Counted from the stretch's first letter, positions 24,679-33,559 are shown. The stretch is 64,000 nt of DNA from JBBBNV01 sp037137075 (GCF_037137075.1 NZ_JBBBNV010000011.1:62001-126000); one strand, 5' to 3'. Notes: generated from the sequence alone by a model not told the origin. Numbers and translations are program-made.

Positions 24679-25105
24679 TTAACCCTGGCTGTCAAGCAGA
24701 GCAATCTCCGGGACAGCTTCCTGCCAGCACTGCTTGATGGCGGCCAGCAAAGATTGTTTGCCTGCCGGCTCCATGCCGATACTTGCGGCATCTGTCCTCT
24801 GCCAGTAATGATAGTGCAAATAAATGGCCTTCTTATTCTCTTGAATCACAGCTTTGAACGTTTCCTTCTCTTCTTTCAGCAAGGAATGCAAATCCAACAG
24901 CTGCTCCGGCGCAGATTTTCGGCCAAGACGCTGCTCGTCAGGAATCCATCCGGTGAACAGCCCGCGCGATTTGCCCGGCATACGGCTGATTAAAAACCGG
25001 ATAGAAAATCGGCTGCTCCGGCAGTCTGGGCGGAAACCCTTTCCACTCCAAATCGAGGATCAGCTTCATTTCATATCGTCCGACCGGACGGTACAAAATT
25101 TTCAT
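24679..25105 (-). pseudogene. Frameshifted gene, N-terminal ADP-ribosylation/crystallin J1-like
   Basis: From ATG 25105, with a good AAGGGG ribosome site, 55 codons encode a start resembling ADP-ribosylation/crystallin J1-type proteins (FPPRLPEQPIFYPVFNQPYA), then hit TGA at 24938. A different frame continues with coding character from about 24981 to 24679 (ENKKAIYLHYHYWQRTDAAS). The two overlap by about 40 bases, as expected for one gene broken by a single-base indel, or for two unrelated fragments joined by a deletion. I do not recognise the second part. A sequencing error is possible. Confidence 0.5.
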
Positions 25106-25212
25106 TGCGGTTTCCCCTTCTCTTAGTTATCCATTCGGTTCTACATTCCGAGCCCCCATGAAATGCCAAAAGGCCGCCATGTACGCGGGCGACCTGCTCT
25201 GGCTGGAACCTG

Positions 25213-25662
25213 CTATTTCCCAAGCAGTAATGATAAAAGCCCCGCAGCAATAAGGGGACCGACAGGGACACCCTTGAAAAAGCCCACCCCGATAATCGTT
25301 CCGATAATTAACCCGGTTACGATAGTAGGCTGGCTCGACATCAGATGAACCCCTCGGCCGCCTAAATATGCAACTCCGATTCCTACGAGAATCGCGGCGA
25401 TCGATTTCCAATGCAGAAGCGAGCTATAAAGCTCTTCTAAGCGAATCGTACCGCTCGCCAGCGGCGCCAAAATACCGATCGTCAGCACAATAATCCCTAA
25501 CGAAAGCCCGTGCTTTTCAATCCATGGAAACGCCTGCTGCAATTGCACCACCCGGAGCAAAAGCAGAAACACAGCGGCAATCGTAATGGAATTGTTGCTG
25601 CTCAATATTCCAAGCAGAGCAAAAAACAAAAGTAAAATCGAAGACATATCTAGTTGCGGCAT
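25213..25662 (-). CDS. DUF441-family membrane protein
   Basis: A 149-residue protein with four hydrophobic segments, closely fitting DUF441 (YeaL-like): SILLLFFALLGILSSNNS, GIIVLTIGILAPLASG and GIGVAYLGGRGVHLM are recognisable. The frame extends 108 bases upstream, but ATG 25662 follows AAGGAG and gives the family N terminus. The function of the family is unknown. Confidence 0.88.
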   Translation of the reverse strand: MPQLDMSSILLLFFALLGILSSNNSITIAAVFLLLLRVVQLQQAFPWIEKHGLSLGIIVLTIGILAPLASGTIRLEELYSSLLHWKSIAAILVGIGVAYLGGRGVHLMSSQPTIVTGLIIGTIIGVGFFKGVPVGPLIAAGLLSLLLGK

Positions 25663-25766
25663 GCTGTCGTTCTCCTTTTTTACATCCAGCGTACATTTAT
25701 TGTACACCAAATCAAGGCATAATGCCTCATCCTCCACCCTGCCGCTGTTTCTCTTGCTATTTGACC

Positions 25767-26000
25767 TCACCCTACCCGCATCATCGGATCTTGGTCATGA
25801 AACGCGATACAAATAGGAACACCGCCGTGATGCTCCCTGCACACCACAGCAAAGGCAGCCAGATTCACGTGCTGAATGCGCCGGGCCTCACGTAAGCCCG
25901 ATAATTGTACACACAAATCAAAATAAACCCGCTCCAATTCAGCCAAGTCTCCGGACGTCAGCTGGCGCTGCATTGTTTCAAGATAGTCAAGAATATCCAT
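25767..26000 (-). CDS. Hypothetical small protein
   Basis: A 77-residue, mostly helical cytoplasmic protein (MDILDYLETMQRQLTSGD at the start; two Cys residues in the second half). The GTG at 26009 overlaps the ribosome site, so I use ATG 26000. I do not recognise a family. A plausible promoter containing a dyad lies about 75 bases upstream, which makes the gene more credible. Confidence 0.5.
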   Translation of the reverse strand: MDILDYLETMQRQLTSGDLAELERVYFDLCVQLSGLREARRIQHVNLAAFAVVCREHHGGVPICIAFHDQDPMMRVG

Positions 26001-26074
26001 GAATGACACCTGCTTTGTTTACTATTTCGCCTTTCCAGATTAATAGAGATACCTCTATTTTTCGGAAAATAAGA

Positions 26075-26102
26075 TGTATAATGTTACATTTGCTCATGTA
26101 AA
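26075..26102 (-). promoter_or_regulatory. Candidate promoter with operator-like dyad
   Basis: On the minus strand TTTACA and TATACA are 16 bases apart. The dyad TTACAT-N6-ATGTAA (26084-26101) fills the spacer, and a second dyad AATAGAG-N4-CTCTATT (26042-26059) lies just after the -10. The arrangement suggests a repressed promoter for the 77-residue protein. Confidence 0.4.
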
Positions 26103-26320
26103 AATAATCGTTCAATGGAGAAGCATGCCTTTGCCAATTGAAAACAAAAAGGTCAAGCAAGGGAGCCGTTTGCTCCTCACCTAACCTTTTCACTACATAG
26201 ATCAAACTTTACGGGCACTGATGATTCAATCCTGTATTGGAAAATTAAAAAATAAATTGAACGGATGCAATCGCAGATGAATCATAATTTTGTTCGCTGC
26301 AAGGTCTTACCGCGCATTTA
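26103..26320. other. Non-coding stretch upstream of the 77-residue gene
   Basis: Together with the promoter and terminator entries this fills the 416-base gap between the small gene and thiM. It is AT-rich. No gene with a credible ribosome site is visible on either strand. Confidence 0.5.
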
Positions 26321-26365
26321 AAAAAAGGCTTATGTCACGGCTGAACGCATGACAAAAGCCTTTTT
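26321..26365 (-). terminator. Rho-independent terminator after thiM
   Basis: AGGCTT-A-TGTCA pairs with TGACA-AA-AGCCT. On the minus strand the hairpin is followed by TTTTTT, 52 bases past the thiM stop. A T run on the plus side could make it bidirectional. Confidence 0.8.
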
Positions 26366-26416
26366 GTTTACCTGTGGGAAGGTTCCGAAAGCAGCCGATT
26401 GGTATCAGGCCTCTTC

Positions 26417-27226
26417 TCAAACCACCCGTTCAAAACGGATGCGCTCCTGAACCTCCGCTGCGCTCACTGTATGAAGCTGATTCAAAAACTCCAATTGGAA
26501 GCTGCCCGGCAGCGGAGCTTGGGCCTGCGCCAGCTCAGCGGCGATACCGTAGCAGGTTACTGCGGACAGCGCTGCAAGCACACCGTTCGGCTCAACCGCA
26601 TGAAACGCCCCGATTACGGAACTGAGCAGGCAGCCTGCGCCTGTAATTCTCGTCTGAATCGGATGGCCGTTGGCGGCGGTGAATGTGAGCGTCTTGTTGG
26701 CCACGACATCCGTTTGTCCGCTAATGACAACCAGACAGTCCAGCTTGGCGGCAGCCGACTGAGCCAGAGCCACCACATCCCCGGAGCCTTCTCCGGCATC
26801 GACGCCTTTAATCGCCCACGCTTCTCCAATCACATTGGCGATTTCCGCCGCATTGCCCCGCAGCACGGATACGCGAAGCTCCTGCAAAAGCGCCCGGACC
26901 GTCTCAGTGCGGTATGCGGTTGCTCCCGCTCCTACCGGGTCGAGAACGATAGGAACTCCGTGCTGATTCGCCGAACGTCCGGCCAGCAGCATGGCCTCCA
27001 CCTTAACCTCCGTTAAGGTGCCGATGTTCAGCACCAGAGCGCCCGCGATGCGGGCCATATCCGCCACTTCCTGCTTTGCATAAGCCATCACGGGAGAGGC
27101 CCCCAGCGCCAGCAAGCCGTTTGCAGTATAGTTCGTTACAACCTCGTTGGTTATATTATGGACCAGAGGACTGGCTTCCCGCACCTTGGCCAGCGTTCGA
27201 AGCACATCTTGAATTTGAATTTCCAT
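26417..27226 (-). CDS. thiM: Hydroxyethylthiazole kinase
   Basis: A 269-residue ThiM that phosphorylates 4-methyl-5-(2-hydroxyethyl)thiazole for thiamine salvage. The motifs are LVHNITNEVVTNYTANGLLA, SPVMAYAKQEVADM, LDPVGAGATAYRTE and ITGAGCLLSSV (anion hole and catalytic cysteine). It stands alone without thiD or thiE, and I see no TPP riboswitch in the 46 bases before it. The frame runs 36 bases further up to ATG 27262; ATG 27226 matches the family length better. Confidence 0.93.
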   Translation of the reverse strand: MEIQIQDVLRTLAKVREASPLVHNITNEVVTNYTANGLLALGASPVMAYAKQEVADMARIAGALVLNIGTLTEVKVEAMLLAGRSANQHGVPIVLDPVGAGATAYRTETVRALLQELRVSVLRGNAAEIANVIGEAWAIKGVDAGEGSGDVVALAQSAAAKLDCLVVISGQTDVVANKTLTFTAANGHPIQTRITGAGCLLSSVIGAFHAVEPNGVLAALSAVTCYGIAAELAQAQAPLPGSFQLEFLNQLHTVSAAEVQERIRFERVV

Positions 27227-27272
27227 CCGTTGAAACGCCCTTTCGCTTTGAATTCCATGCACTGCTGCTCTG

Positions 27273-28268
27273 TCACTTGAAATCGTTCGCCTGATGTGAA
27301 GCAGCAGGAAGCTGGATGCCGACCTGCTTCAATATTTTTCGGAATATGTCCGGCAGCGGCGCCCGGAACTCCCGCTCCTCCGGCAGCACAATGCGCCATG
27401 CGTGCAAGAGCTGGTAATTGAGCTCCTGATACCTCCGTCCGCCATACTTGATATCTCCGATTAGCGGATGGCCGATGCTTTGAAAATGAGTCCGGATTTG
27501 GTGAGTCCGTCCGCTGATTAGCTCAACCTCCACAAGCGAGTAAACAGTCCCGGTATGCAGAACATTATACTTTGTCGTCGCTTCCTTTTCCGCTGCCGAC
27601 AGGTCGGCTTTTTTCGCCGCTTGGCTGGTGCTTCCCGCCACGAAGGTCCGGTTTTGCTTCTCATCCCGAATCAGCGCCCCGGATATCGTGCCGCTGCCGC
27701 TCAGCCTGCCTTCCACCAGGGTGATGTAATACTTGTCGATATCGCGGTTCTTGACCCACTGGTTCAGCTGATGCAGCATACCGGCTGTTTTGCCGATGAG
27801 GACAAGGCCGCTTGTATTCCGGTCCAGACGGTTCGCCGTAGCAGGCAGGAACAACTGGCTGTCCAGCTGCCCTTTGCGGTATAAGTAGGCATGAACCCTA
27901 GTAATCAAAGTGTCCTTGTGCTCGGACTGGTCCGGGTGAGTAAGCATACCGGCCGGCTTGTTGACCACCAGCAGCTCCTCATCCTCATACACAACATCGA
28001 TATCCGCCTTCACGCCGGCGAATTTGACCTTTTTGTCCGTATCGTCCGGCCGGCTGGCCTGTTTATACGTTTCTTCATCCAGAAAGATTGCCAGCTCATC
28101 GCCGGCGGCAAGCTCGTAATCCTGCTTTTTCCGTTTTCCGTTCACCCGGACCTTGCCCTGATCGATCATTTTATAAATTTGCCCAAGCGGATGATTCGGC
28201 AATAAATTGCGCAAATACCGGTGAAGCCGTTTGCCGCCCTCCGAGGCGGTGACGGTCCGTGTAATCAT
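27273..28268 (-). CDS. RluD-family pseudouridine synthase
   Basis: A 331-residue RNA pseudouridine synthase. An N-terminal S4 RNA-binding domain (about 10-75) precedes the RluA-type catalytic domain, with NRLDRNTSGLVLIGK containing the catalytic aspartate, VVNKPAGMLTHPD, and ISGRTHQIRTHFQSIGHPL. It probably modifies uridines of 23S rRNA; which RluC/RluD position cannot be said. It is 46 bases upstream of thiM on the same strand, and a weak promoter to xerS diverges beyond its start. Confidence 0.92.
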   Translation of the reverse strand: MITRTVTASEGGKRLHRYLRNLLPNHPLGQIYKMIDQGKVRVNGKRKKQDYELAAGDELAIFLDEETYKQASRPDDTDKKVKFAGVKADIDVVYEDEELLVVNKPAGMLTHPDQSEHKDTLITRVHAYLYRKGQLDSQLFLPATANRLDRNTSGLVLIGKTAGMLHQLNQWVKNRDIDKYYITLVEGRLSGSGTISGALIRDEKQNRTFVAGSTSQAAKKADLSAAEKEATTKYNVLHTGTVYSLVEVELISGRTHQIRTHFQSIGHPLIGDIKYGGRRYQELNYQLLHAWRIVLPEEREFRAPLPDIFRKILKQVGIQLPAASHQANDFK

Positions 28269-28367
28269 ACATCGTGCACTCCCTGCTGGCTCGTATTATA
28301 CCTGCTCTGAGGACCATTCTATACAAAAAGCGGCACCATGACAATTTTTATTGCTGAATCTCCCGAT

Positions 28368-28397
28368 TTCACGCGCGCCTGCCGGATTTGGTATACT
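28368..28397 (+). promoter_or_regulatory. Possible SigA promoter of xerS
   Basis: TTCACG, 18 bases, TATACT (28392-28397), about 57 bases before the xerS start. Confidence 0.4.
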
Positions 28398-28453
28398 AGA
28401 AGCGAGCCGGGAAAAGCCAAAATTTGCTGCAAGCCGAGGTGAAGCTCCAAGGG

Positions 28454-29539
28454 ATGAATATTATCAAAATCAAAGACCGCCAAGAGCTCGACAAACGGCT
28501 TCCGTCCATGCCTTGGTATGTGGACAAGTTTATTAACTACAAGCTGCCCGATTTATCGCCCTCCTCCCTGCTTGAATACGTGCGGGACTATGAGGCGTTC
28601 TTCTCGTTCCTGCTGGCCGAGGGGATCAGTACAGCTCCCTCCATGAAGGAAATTCCGATAGACGTGCTGGAGAAGCTGCACATGGACACGATCGACCATT
28701 ACAAAATGTTCCTTGCCTCCAAAAAAGAGCAGGCCAACACGAAAACGACCATTTCCCGCAAGCTTTCTTCTCTGCGGTCCTTATTTCATTACCTGAGTCA
28801 AATCGCCGAGGATGAGAACTTTTATCCTCTGCTCAAGCGCAATGTCATGGCCAAGGTGGAAATCAAACGGACCCACAAGCCGAAGGACACGGCGGCCAAG
28901 CTCGAGGGAAAGCTGCTGCAGGAAGCCGAAATTACCGAATTCATTGCCTACATCAAGGACGGTTATCCGGTGGATGTAGCCGCCAACAAGCAGGCGATGT
29001 ATTCCTACGAGCTGAACCGGGTGCGGGATACCTGCATTATCAGCCTCATACTCAACTCCGGGCTGCGGGTGTCCGAAATTGTGAACATGAATATCGAGGA
29101 CCTGGATTTGAAAAAAAAGCTGCTCTATGTGTACCGCAAAGGAAAAAATGACGAAACCTTCAAAACCCCCGTCTATTTCCGTCAGGAAGCGATTGAGGAT
29201 ATTACCTGTTACTTGGAGCTGCGATCACTCCGATATTGCCCCCCCAAGCGGGAAAAGGCGTTATTTCTGGCGATTGCCAACGGCAAAAAGGAAGGGGCCC
29301 GCATGACCAAGCGCGCCATTCAGGAAATGGTAATGAAATACGCCAAGCGGTTCGGCAAGCCGTTCTTATCCGTGCACAAGCTGCGGCATTCCTTTGCCAC
29401 CGATTACTATTTGCAGAACGATCTGTACAAAACACAAGAGCAGCTAGGCCATGCTTCCCCGGACACTACACAAATTTATGCCCATCTGACGGACAAGACG
29501 ATGGCTGAGGCCATTGATCGGCGATTGGAGAATGACTGA
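28454..29539 (+). CDS. xerS: Tyrosine recombinase XerS-like
   Basis: A 361-residue tyrosine recombinase. An N-terminal SAM-like core-binding domain (about 15-150) is followed by the catalytic domain with SGLRVSEIV (first Arg), HKLRHSFATD (His-x-x-Arg), LGHASPDTTQIYAH (second His and the nucleophilic Tyr). The long N-terminal domain is that of XerS, which in streptococci resolves chromosome dimers alone at one dif-like site. I place the start at ATG 28454; an in-frame GTG at 28439 and TTG at 28424 are alternatives, and no ribosome site decides. The stop overlaps the next start (TGATG). Confidence 0.88.
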   Translation: MNIIKIKDRQELDKRLPSMPWYVDKFINYKLPDLSPSSLLEYVRDYEAFFSFLLAEGISTAPSMKEIPIDVLEKLHMDTIDHYKMFLASKKEQANTKTTISRKLSSLRSLFHYLSQIAEDENFYPLLKRNVMAKVEIKRTHKPKDTAAKLEGKLLQEAEITEFIAYIKDGYPVDVAANKQAMYSYELNRVRDTCIISLILNSGLRVSEIVNMNIEDLDLKKKLLYVYRKGKNDETFKTPVYFRQEAIEDITCYLELRSLRYCPPKREKALFLAIANGKKEGARMTKRAIQEMVMKYAKRFGKPFLSVHKLRHSFATDYYLQNDLYKTQEQLGHASPDTTQIYAHLTDKTMAEAIDRRLEND

Positions 29540-31068
29540 TGACGCGCCCGTTTTTCCGACTCCGGTGGACCCTTCTGCTGGGAGTGCTTGTGCCTAGCCT
29601 TCTCATTGCCTACCTGCTGAACGGGAAGGAAATCCGGCAGGTCCAGCCTGAGCCTCAGGAGGCGCACGAGACCGCCGGCCCGGCCGGATGGTGGTCAACA
29701 CAGGCTCAGGCCGCGGAGCAAGCCGGGCTCCAGGACGTAGCCGAGGATTATCATGCCCGCGTGGCAGGGTACGAGAAAGCAATGAAGCTGCTCGCGCAGG
29801 CGGACGCCTTCCCGCCGGCCGATATGGGACACGTGCCGTCTGTCCCGGCCAGCCTGTATGAACGCCGCTTGCTTCCCGCAGGCGACCAGCCTGCATCCGG
29901 TATGCCCCCGGCCAAGCATGAACCCGTGTCAGGCGTTTACCTGGGCATGCTGGGGGCCGACAAGCGTGTAGGCTACGACGTCACTAAGATTGAAGGCGTG
30001 TACGGGAAACGGCATACCCTGTATTTGTCCTATGTCGGCTGGGGCAAGGTTCAAGTCGATACGAACTCCTATTTCCCGCTCCGCAATGCGGAACGGATTA
30101 AAGGGCTGGGCGGCGCGATACAGATCGGCTGGGAGCCCCGCTACGGCCTGGAAGCTGTCGTGGATGACGAGTATGTACGCGGCTTTGCAAGGGAGGCGAA
30201 GGCAGCCGGACTGCCCGTCTTTTTACGGTACGCCTCAGAGATGAACGGCGCCTGGGTCCCTTGGCACGGCAGCCCGCAGCTCTATATCGAGAAATTCAGG
30301 CTCATTCATGACATCATGGAGCAGGAAGCGCCGAACGTGGCGATGGTTTGGTCGCCGAATTTTTTGCCCTTTGACAATATCCATGACTATTATCCCGGAG
30401 ACGACTATGTAGACTGGATCGGCTTGTCCTTGTATGCAACCCCGATGACGGACGGCAAGCCCGATTTGGGGCATAATGTCATTGAATACCTGACGCCGTT
30501 CTATGCCCGCTACAGCCATAAGCCGATCATGATTTCGGAAGGCGCCGTTGCGCATACTGTGCTGGCGACGAATCAGACGTACTGGAAATGGGCGGAAGGG
30601 CAGCTCGCCTATATGTACGGGCTTCTGCCGCGCCTGTTTCCCCAGGTGAAGGCAATGACCTATTTTAACTTCAGCCGGGCACAGGCCCAGCGGTCAGGAA
30701 TGGAATATGTGTACGATTTGGGCGAGAATCCGTATACAGATGCCTTGTATAAACGGCTCATACAATCTGACACCTACGTCAGCCGTATCGGTCAGCAGCA
30801 GGACGCATCGACTTACGAGTATGTACCGATTCAAGCCGGGTCCCTCCCCCAGTCCGATCAGGAGCTTCTTGTCTATATGCCGACGCTGCCGGACGGGACA
30901 TGGCCGTTCGCTGTCGGTATCGTGCAGGGCACCCGTCTGATGGGGCTGAGCTTTGAAATGCCCTGGCTCATACAAGTCCGGCCTTCTGCTTCCGCATCGG
31001 AACAGCCCTGGTACGTCGTGGCATACAATGAACGCATGGAGCCGGTTTCCATCAGTCCTATCCAATGA
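29539..31068 (+). CDS. Membrane-anchored GH26-like glycoside hydrolase
   Basis: A 509-residue protein with one N-terminal membrane segment (about 10-28) and a GH26-type beta-mannanase-like barrel (about 130-410). The likely acid/base is Glu234 in RYASEMNGAWVPWHG and the nucleophile Glu334 in MISEGAV; WIGLSLYATP lies between. The last 100 residues are a separate beta-rich region. It would cut a mannan-like or cell-wall polysaccharide at the outer membrane face. The start is coupled to xerS by TGATG, an odd pairing. Fold and catalytic residues are well supported; the substrate is inferred. Confidence 0.8.
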   Translation: MTRPFFRLRWTLLLGVLVPSLLIAYLLNGKEIRQVQPEPQEAHETAGPAGWWSTQAQAAEQAGLQDVAEDYHARVAGYEKAMKLLAQADAFPPADMGHVPSVPASLYERRLLPAGDQPASGMPPAKHEPVSGVYLGMLGADKRVGYDVTKIEGVYGKRHTLYLSYVGWGKVQVDTNSYFPLRNAERIKGLGGAIQIGWEPRYGLEAVVDDEYVRGFAREAKAAGLPVFLRYASEMNGAWVPWHGSPQLYIEKFRLIHDIMEQEAPNVAMVWSPNFLPFDNIHDYYPGDDYVDWIGLSLYATPMTDGKPDLGHNVIEYLTPFYARYSHKPIMISEGAVAHTVLATNQTYWKWAEGQLAYMYGLLPRLFPQVKAMTYFNFSRAQAQRSGMEYVYDLGENPYTDALYKRLIQSDTYVSRIGQQQDASTYEYVPIQAGSLPQSDQELLVYMPTLPDGTWPFAVGIVQGTRLMGLSFEMPWLIQVRPSASASEQPWYVVAYNERMEPVSISPIQ

Positions 31069-31168
31069 AAAAAGCCCTGAAGCTCCGGCGGAAGATATGA
31101 ATGGCGCCCCGGTCGTTAGATTCGAACGAACCGGGGCGCCATTGGTCGCCGGTTTTCAAGGCTTTTTC
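31067..31168. repeat. Long composite inverted repeat, probably bidirectional terminator
   Basis: Nested arms are visible. The outer arms are GAAAAAAGCC (from 31067) and GGCTTTTTC (to 31168), extended by TGAA...CCGGCG with CGCCGG...TTCA. The inner arms ATGGCGCCCCGGT (31101-31113) and ACCGGGGCGCCAT (31130-31142) are a perfect 13-bp palindrome, extended by CGTT/AACG. The outer arms and T run can terminate transcription on both strands between the GH26-like gene and the convergent membrane-protein gene. The GC-rich inner hairpin is far more than a terminator needs. Confidence 0.8.
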
Positions 31169-31261
31169 GTTTTTGCCTGCCGGAAGCGTCCTGGCAGATG
31201 CTTTTTTTTGAACCCTTCCCCTGCCTTGCCCTCTTCTGCCTTGCCCTCTTCTCATGCGTGG

Positions 31262-31477
31262 TTACCTATAAATAACCCAAAGCAGGATCCCGATACAGAC
31301 GATGCTGCCGATCACATAGAGCCAGGTAAGCCGCACGAAATTGCCGCGGGTCTTGTAGTCGTAAGTCGGATTGCCTTCCTTATTTTCACGCGACATCCCT
31401 ACCCGGAATGTCATGATCACGGCAACCACAGCCACCAGCAAAATAAGCAGAAACATGAGCAGCAAACTATTTTGCAA
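31262..31477 (-). CDS. Small membrane protein, unknown function
   Basis: A 71-residue protein with two hydrophobic segments (about 4-24 and 50-70) separated by a polar loop (SRENKEGNPTYDYKTRGN). The start is TTG, chosen because a strong GGAGGGGG lies 5 bases before it. No family recognised. Beyond its end, 31203-31258 contains two copies of a CTGCCTTGCCCTCTT direct repeat of no evident meaning. Confidence 0.65.
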   Translation of the reverse strand: MQNSLLLMFLLILLVAVVAVIMTFRVGMSRENKEGNPTYDYKTRGNFVRLTWLYVIGSIVCIGILLWVIYR

Positions 31478-31594
31478 GTAGACCCCCTCCTCATTTCTTG
31501 ATTACATTGGATGTCACTTTTGATTATACGTCAGGATGGACCCGCGTGTACGCCTTCGATGATGACAGGTTTGTGACGAAGCGCAATGCAATCG

Positions 31595-32308
31595 TTAGGA
31601 AGCAGGCTGTTTTTTCACCTTGGAGATGAGATCCGTCACGGTCACAAACTGGTACCCCTGCTGCTTCAGATCGGGCAGAAGCTTCTTTAGCGCCTCAACC
31701 GTTTGACTGCAATCCCCTTCCATATCATGGAATAAAATGATGTCCCCGTTATGCAGGTTTGATCTTACGGTATTCACGATTTTATCGACACCGGGCTTTT
31801 TCCAGTCCCGCGTATCCTGATACCAGGACCACATGACCACAGTAAATTTCTCTTCCCGGGCCAAATCCAACAGCGCTTTATCATAAAAGCCCCCCGGCGG
31901 ACGAAATACCTGAGGAAGCTGTTCGGTAACCTCGAATATTATTTCTCTGGTTTGCTCAATTTCCTGCTTCAAAATTTCGGGGCTGACATTTTTGAGGAAA
32001 TGATGATCAAAGGTGTGGTTCGCGATTTCATGGCCTTCATTAATTTCCCGGATTGCGATCTCCGGGTACAGCAGCACCCGCTTTCCCAGCACGAAAAAGG
32101 TCGCTTTTGCATCATACTGCCGCAGAACGTCCAGAATAGCCGGGGTGTACACCGGGTTCGGCCCGTCGTCAAAGGTCAGGGCAACCAGCTTCTGATCCGT
32201 ATCCACCTTCCATACCACTTCCGAATCAGGCTTAGCCGCGGCGGTCGGTGAAGCTGTTACCGTGAAGCACAACAGCAGCAGCCCCAAATAACCAAGCAAG
32301 CGAATCAT
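31595..32308 (-). CDS. Polysaccharide deacetylase (NodB domain), exported
   Basis: A 237-residue protein with a signal peptide (about 1-25) and a NodB-homology domain. Catalytic motifs are TFDDGP (Asp47-Asp48), HTFDHH (metal histidines), RPPGGFYD and the late LFHDMEG. It would remove acetyl groups from peptidoglycan or another surface polymer outside the membrane. It resembles the Pda proteins of Bacillus spores and cell walls, but the subgroup is not decidable by eye. The promoter lies within 32309-32383, after the terminator of the preceding 3D-domain gene. Confidence 0.9.
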   Translation of the reverse strand: MIRLLGYLGLLLLCFTVTASPTAAAKPDSEVVWKVDTDQKLVALTFDDGPNPVYTPAILDVLRQYDAKATFFVLGKRVLLYPEIAIREINEGHEIANHTFDHHFLKNVSPEILKQEIEQTREIIFEVTEQLPQVFRPPGGFYDKALLDLAREEKFTVVMWSWYQDTRDWKKPGVDKIVNTVRSNLHNGDIILFHDMEGDCSQTVEALKKLLPDLKQQGYQFVTVTDLISKVKKQPAS

Positions 32309-32383
32309 CGCACTCCCTCCTTTGTATACCTGTAGTGTTTCATAACCGGACCTGCCCCATTCGGAGAAAACCGATCCAAATGG

Positions 32384-32422
32384 AAAAAGCCTCCCAAATC
32401 CACAAATGTGGAATTGGGAGGC
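32384..32422 (-). terminator. Rho-independent terminator after the 3D-domain gene
   Basis: GCCTCCCAA-A-TCCACA and TGTGGA-A-TTGGGAGGC form an almost perfect 16-bp stem with a two-base loop, followed by TTTTT on the minus strand. Confidence 0.9.
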
Positions 32423-32512
32423 GGCCCATGAGAAACCTTATGAAGTAAAACAGTCAACAGACCCGTCTCGCGTGGCAAACACAGTGCGGAGTAATTCGCC
32501 ATGCAGCCTATG

Positions 32513-33334
32513 CTATGGCGTAAGCCGGTAAACCTTAACCTTTTGAAGGCCGAATGCTTTCAGCTTCACGGGAGAATCCGGCACAAAAATATCAATCCGG
32601 TTTCCTTTTATGGAACCGCCCGTGTCCGTTGCTGTAGCAAACATGCCTTCGGCCGGAAGGCCGTTATAGGAGTACCCTTCAATATAAAGGCGGCTGCCGA
32701 GCGGAATAACGGACGGATCAACCGCGACTGTTCCCAGCTTCAAGCTGTTGCCCATATAATCTCGGGCCCCGTAGCCTCCATTTTCCTCTGGGGCGGCGGA
32801 ATAGGCCGAAGCCGTAAACTCTTCGACTTTGTCGTACCGCGGGGCATACCAGGCTGGAGCATGATAATTTCCGTCTTCATTCAGAATGGCAATGAAATTG
32901 GAGGGGTCCCATTGAATCCGGATGCCGGACAAATCCGACAGGAGCCGGAGCGGCAAATAAACACGCCCCTTTTCAAGCACCGGTTCCGTATCCAATGCTG
33001 TTTCTTTTCCGTTAACGGTTACTGCTTCACTTCCGGTTTTCAGCTCGATTCTCTGATCCTTGCTTGTCAGCAGGACATGCATGGCATTCCCGACAGGCTC
33101 CGCAGACACTTGAAAGCCCAGCTGCTCGGATACGAAGCGAACCGGCACCTGCAGCCGATGAGCGTCATCAATAAAGGGCTGTGCGTCCGGAAAATCCACG
33201 AGCCGGGTGTTAACTTGCACCTTCACATCCTCTGTCAGTGCAGCTGCGCTCGCCGCTTGCGGCAGCAGCAGTGCAGTGCCAAGCATGGCGCAGGACACAA
33301 CAAGGCTCCCGAGCCGTTTTACAGACTTATTCAA
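32513..33334 (-). CDS. Exported copper-amine-oxidase-like and 3D-domain protein
   Basis: A 273-residue secreted protein: signal peptide (about 1-31, cleavage near ASAA), a copper-amine-oxidase-N-like domain (about 40-160, with VPVRFVSEQLGF and YLPLRLLSDLSGI) that binds cell wall in this group, and a C-terminal 3D domain (about 170-273) with AVDPSVIPLGSRLYI and FATATDTGG. The 3D aspartates are those of MltA/RlpA-like lytic enzymes and Bacillus resuscitation-factor homologues. It is probably a peptidoglycan-acting enzyme. The start is TTG with AAGGAGG before it. Confidence 0.87.
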   Translation of the reverse strand: MNKSVKRLGSLVVSCAMLGTALLLPQAASAAALTEDVKVQVNTRLVDFPDAQPFIDDAHRLQVPVRFVSEQLGFQVSAEPVGNAMHVLLTSKDQRIELKTGSEAVTVNGKETALDTEPVLEKGRVYLPLRLLSDLSGIRIQWDPSNFIAILNEDGNYHAPAWYAPRYDKVEEFTASAYSAAPEENGGYGARDYMGNSLKLGTVAVDPSVIPLGSRLYIEGYSYNGLPAEGMFATATDTGGSIKGNRIDIFVPDSPVKLKAFGLQKVKVYRLTP

Positions 33335-33559
33335 TGCTGTTCCTCCTTCAAGGCCTCCGAGGTTAGCTGACGGGTTCGGTAGAAGGTCTCCCTAGTCCAG
33401 GCTTGTGTGTCAACCTGATCATTCACCCCGTGTGAATCGTCCCCCGTACCAGTTCGCAGCTGCTGAATTTGGGTATATGCGAACCGGACTCGGCTTCAAA
33501 TAAGGTACCATACGGTTTTTGAATACAGCAACCCGCAAAATGTGGAAATTCGCCTGCCG

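Noticed and set aside
25987..26205. A 72-codon minus-strand frame upstream of the small hypothetical gene.
   Set aside because: It runs through the likely promoter and dyads and has no ribosome site.
26417..27272. TPP riboswitch for thiM.
   Set aside because: Only 46 bases separate thiM from the preceding gene, with no THI-box sequence.
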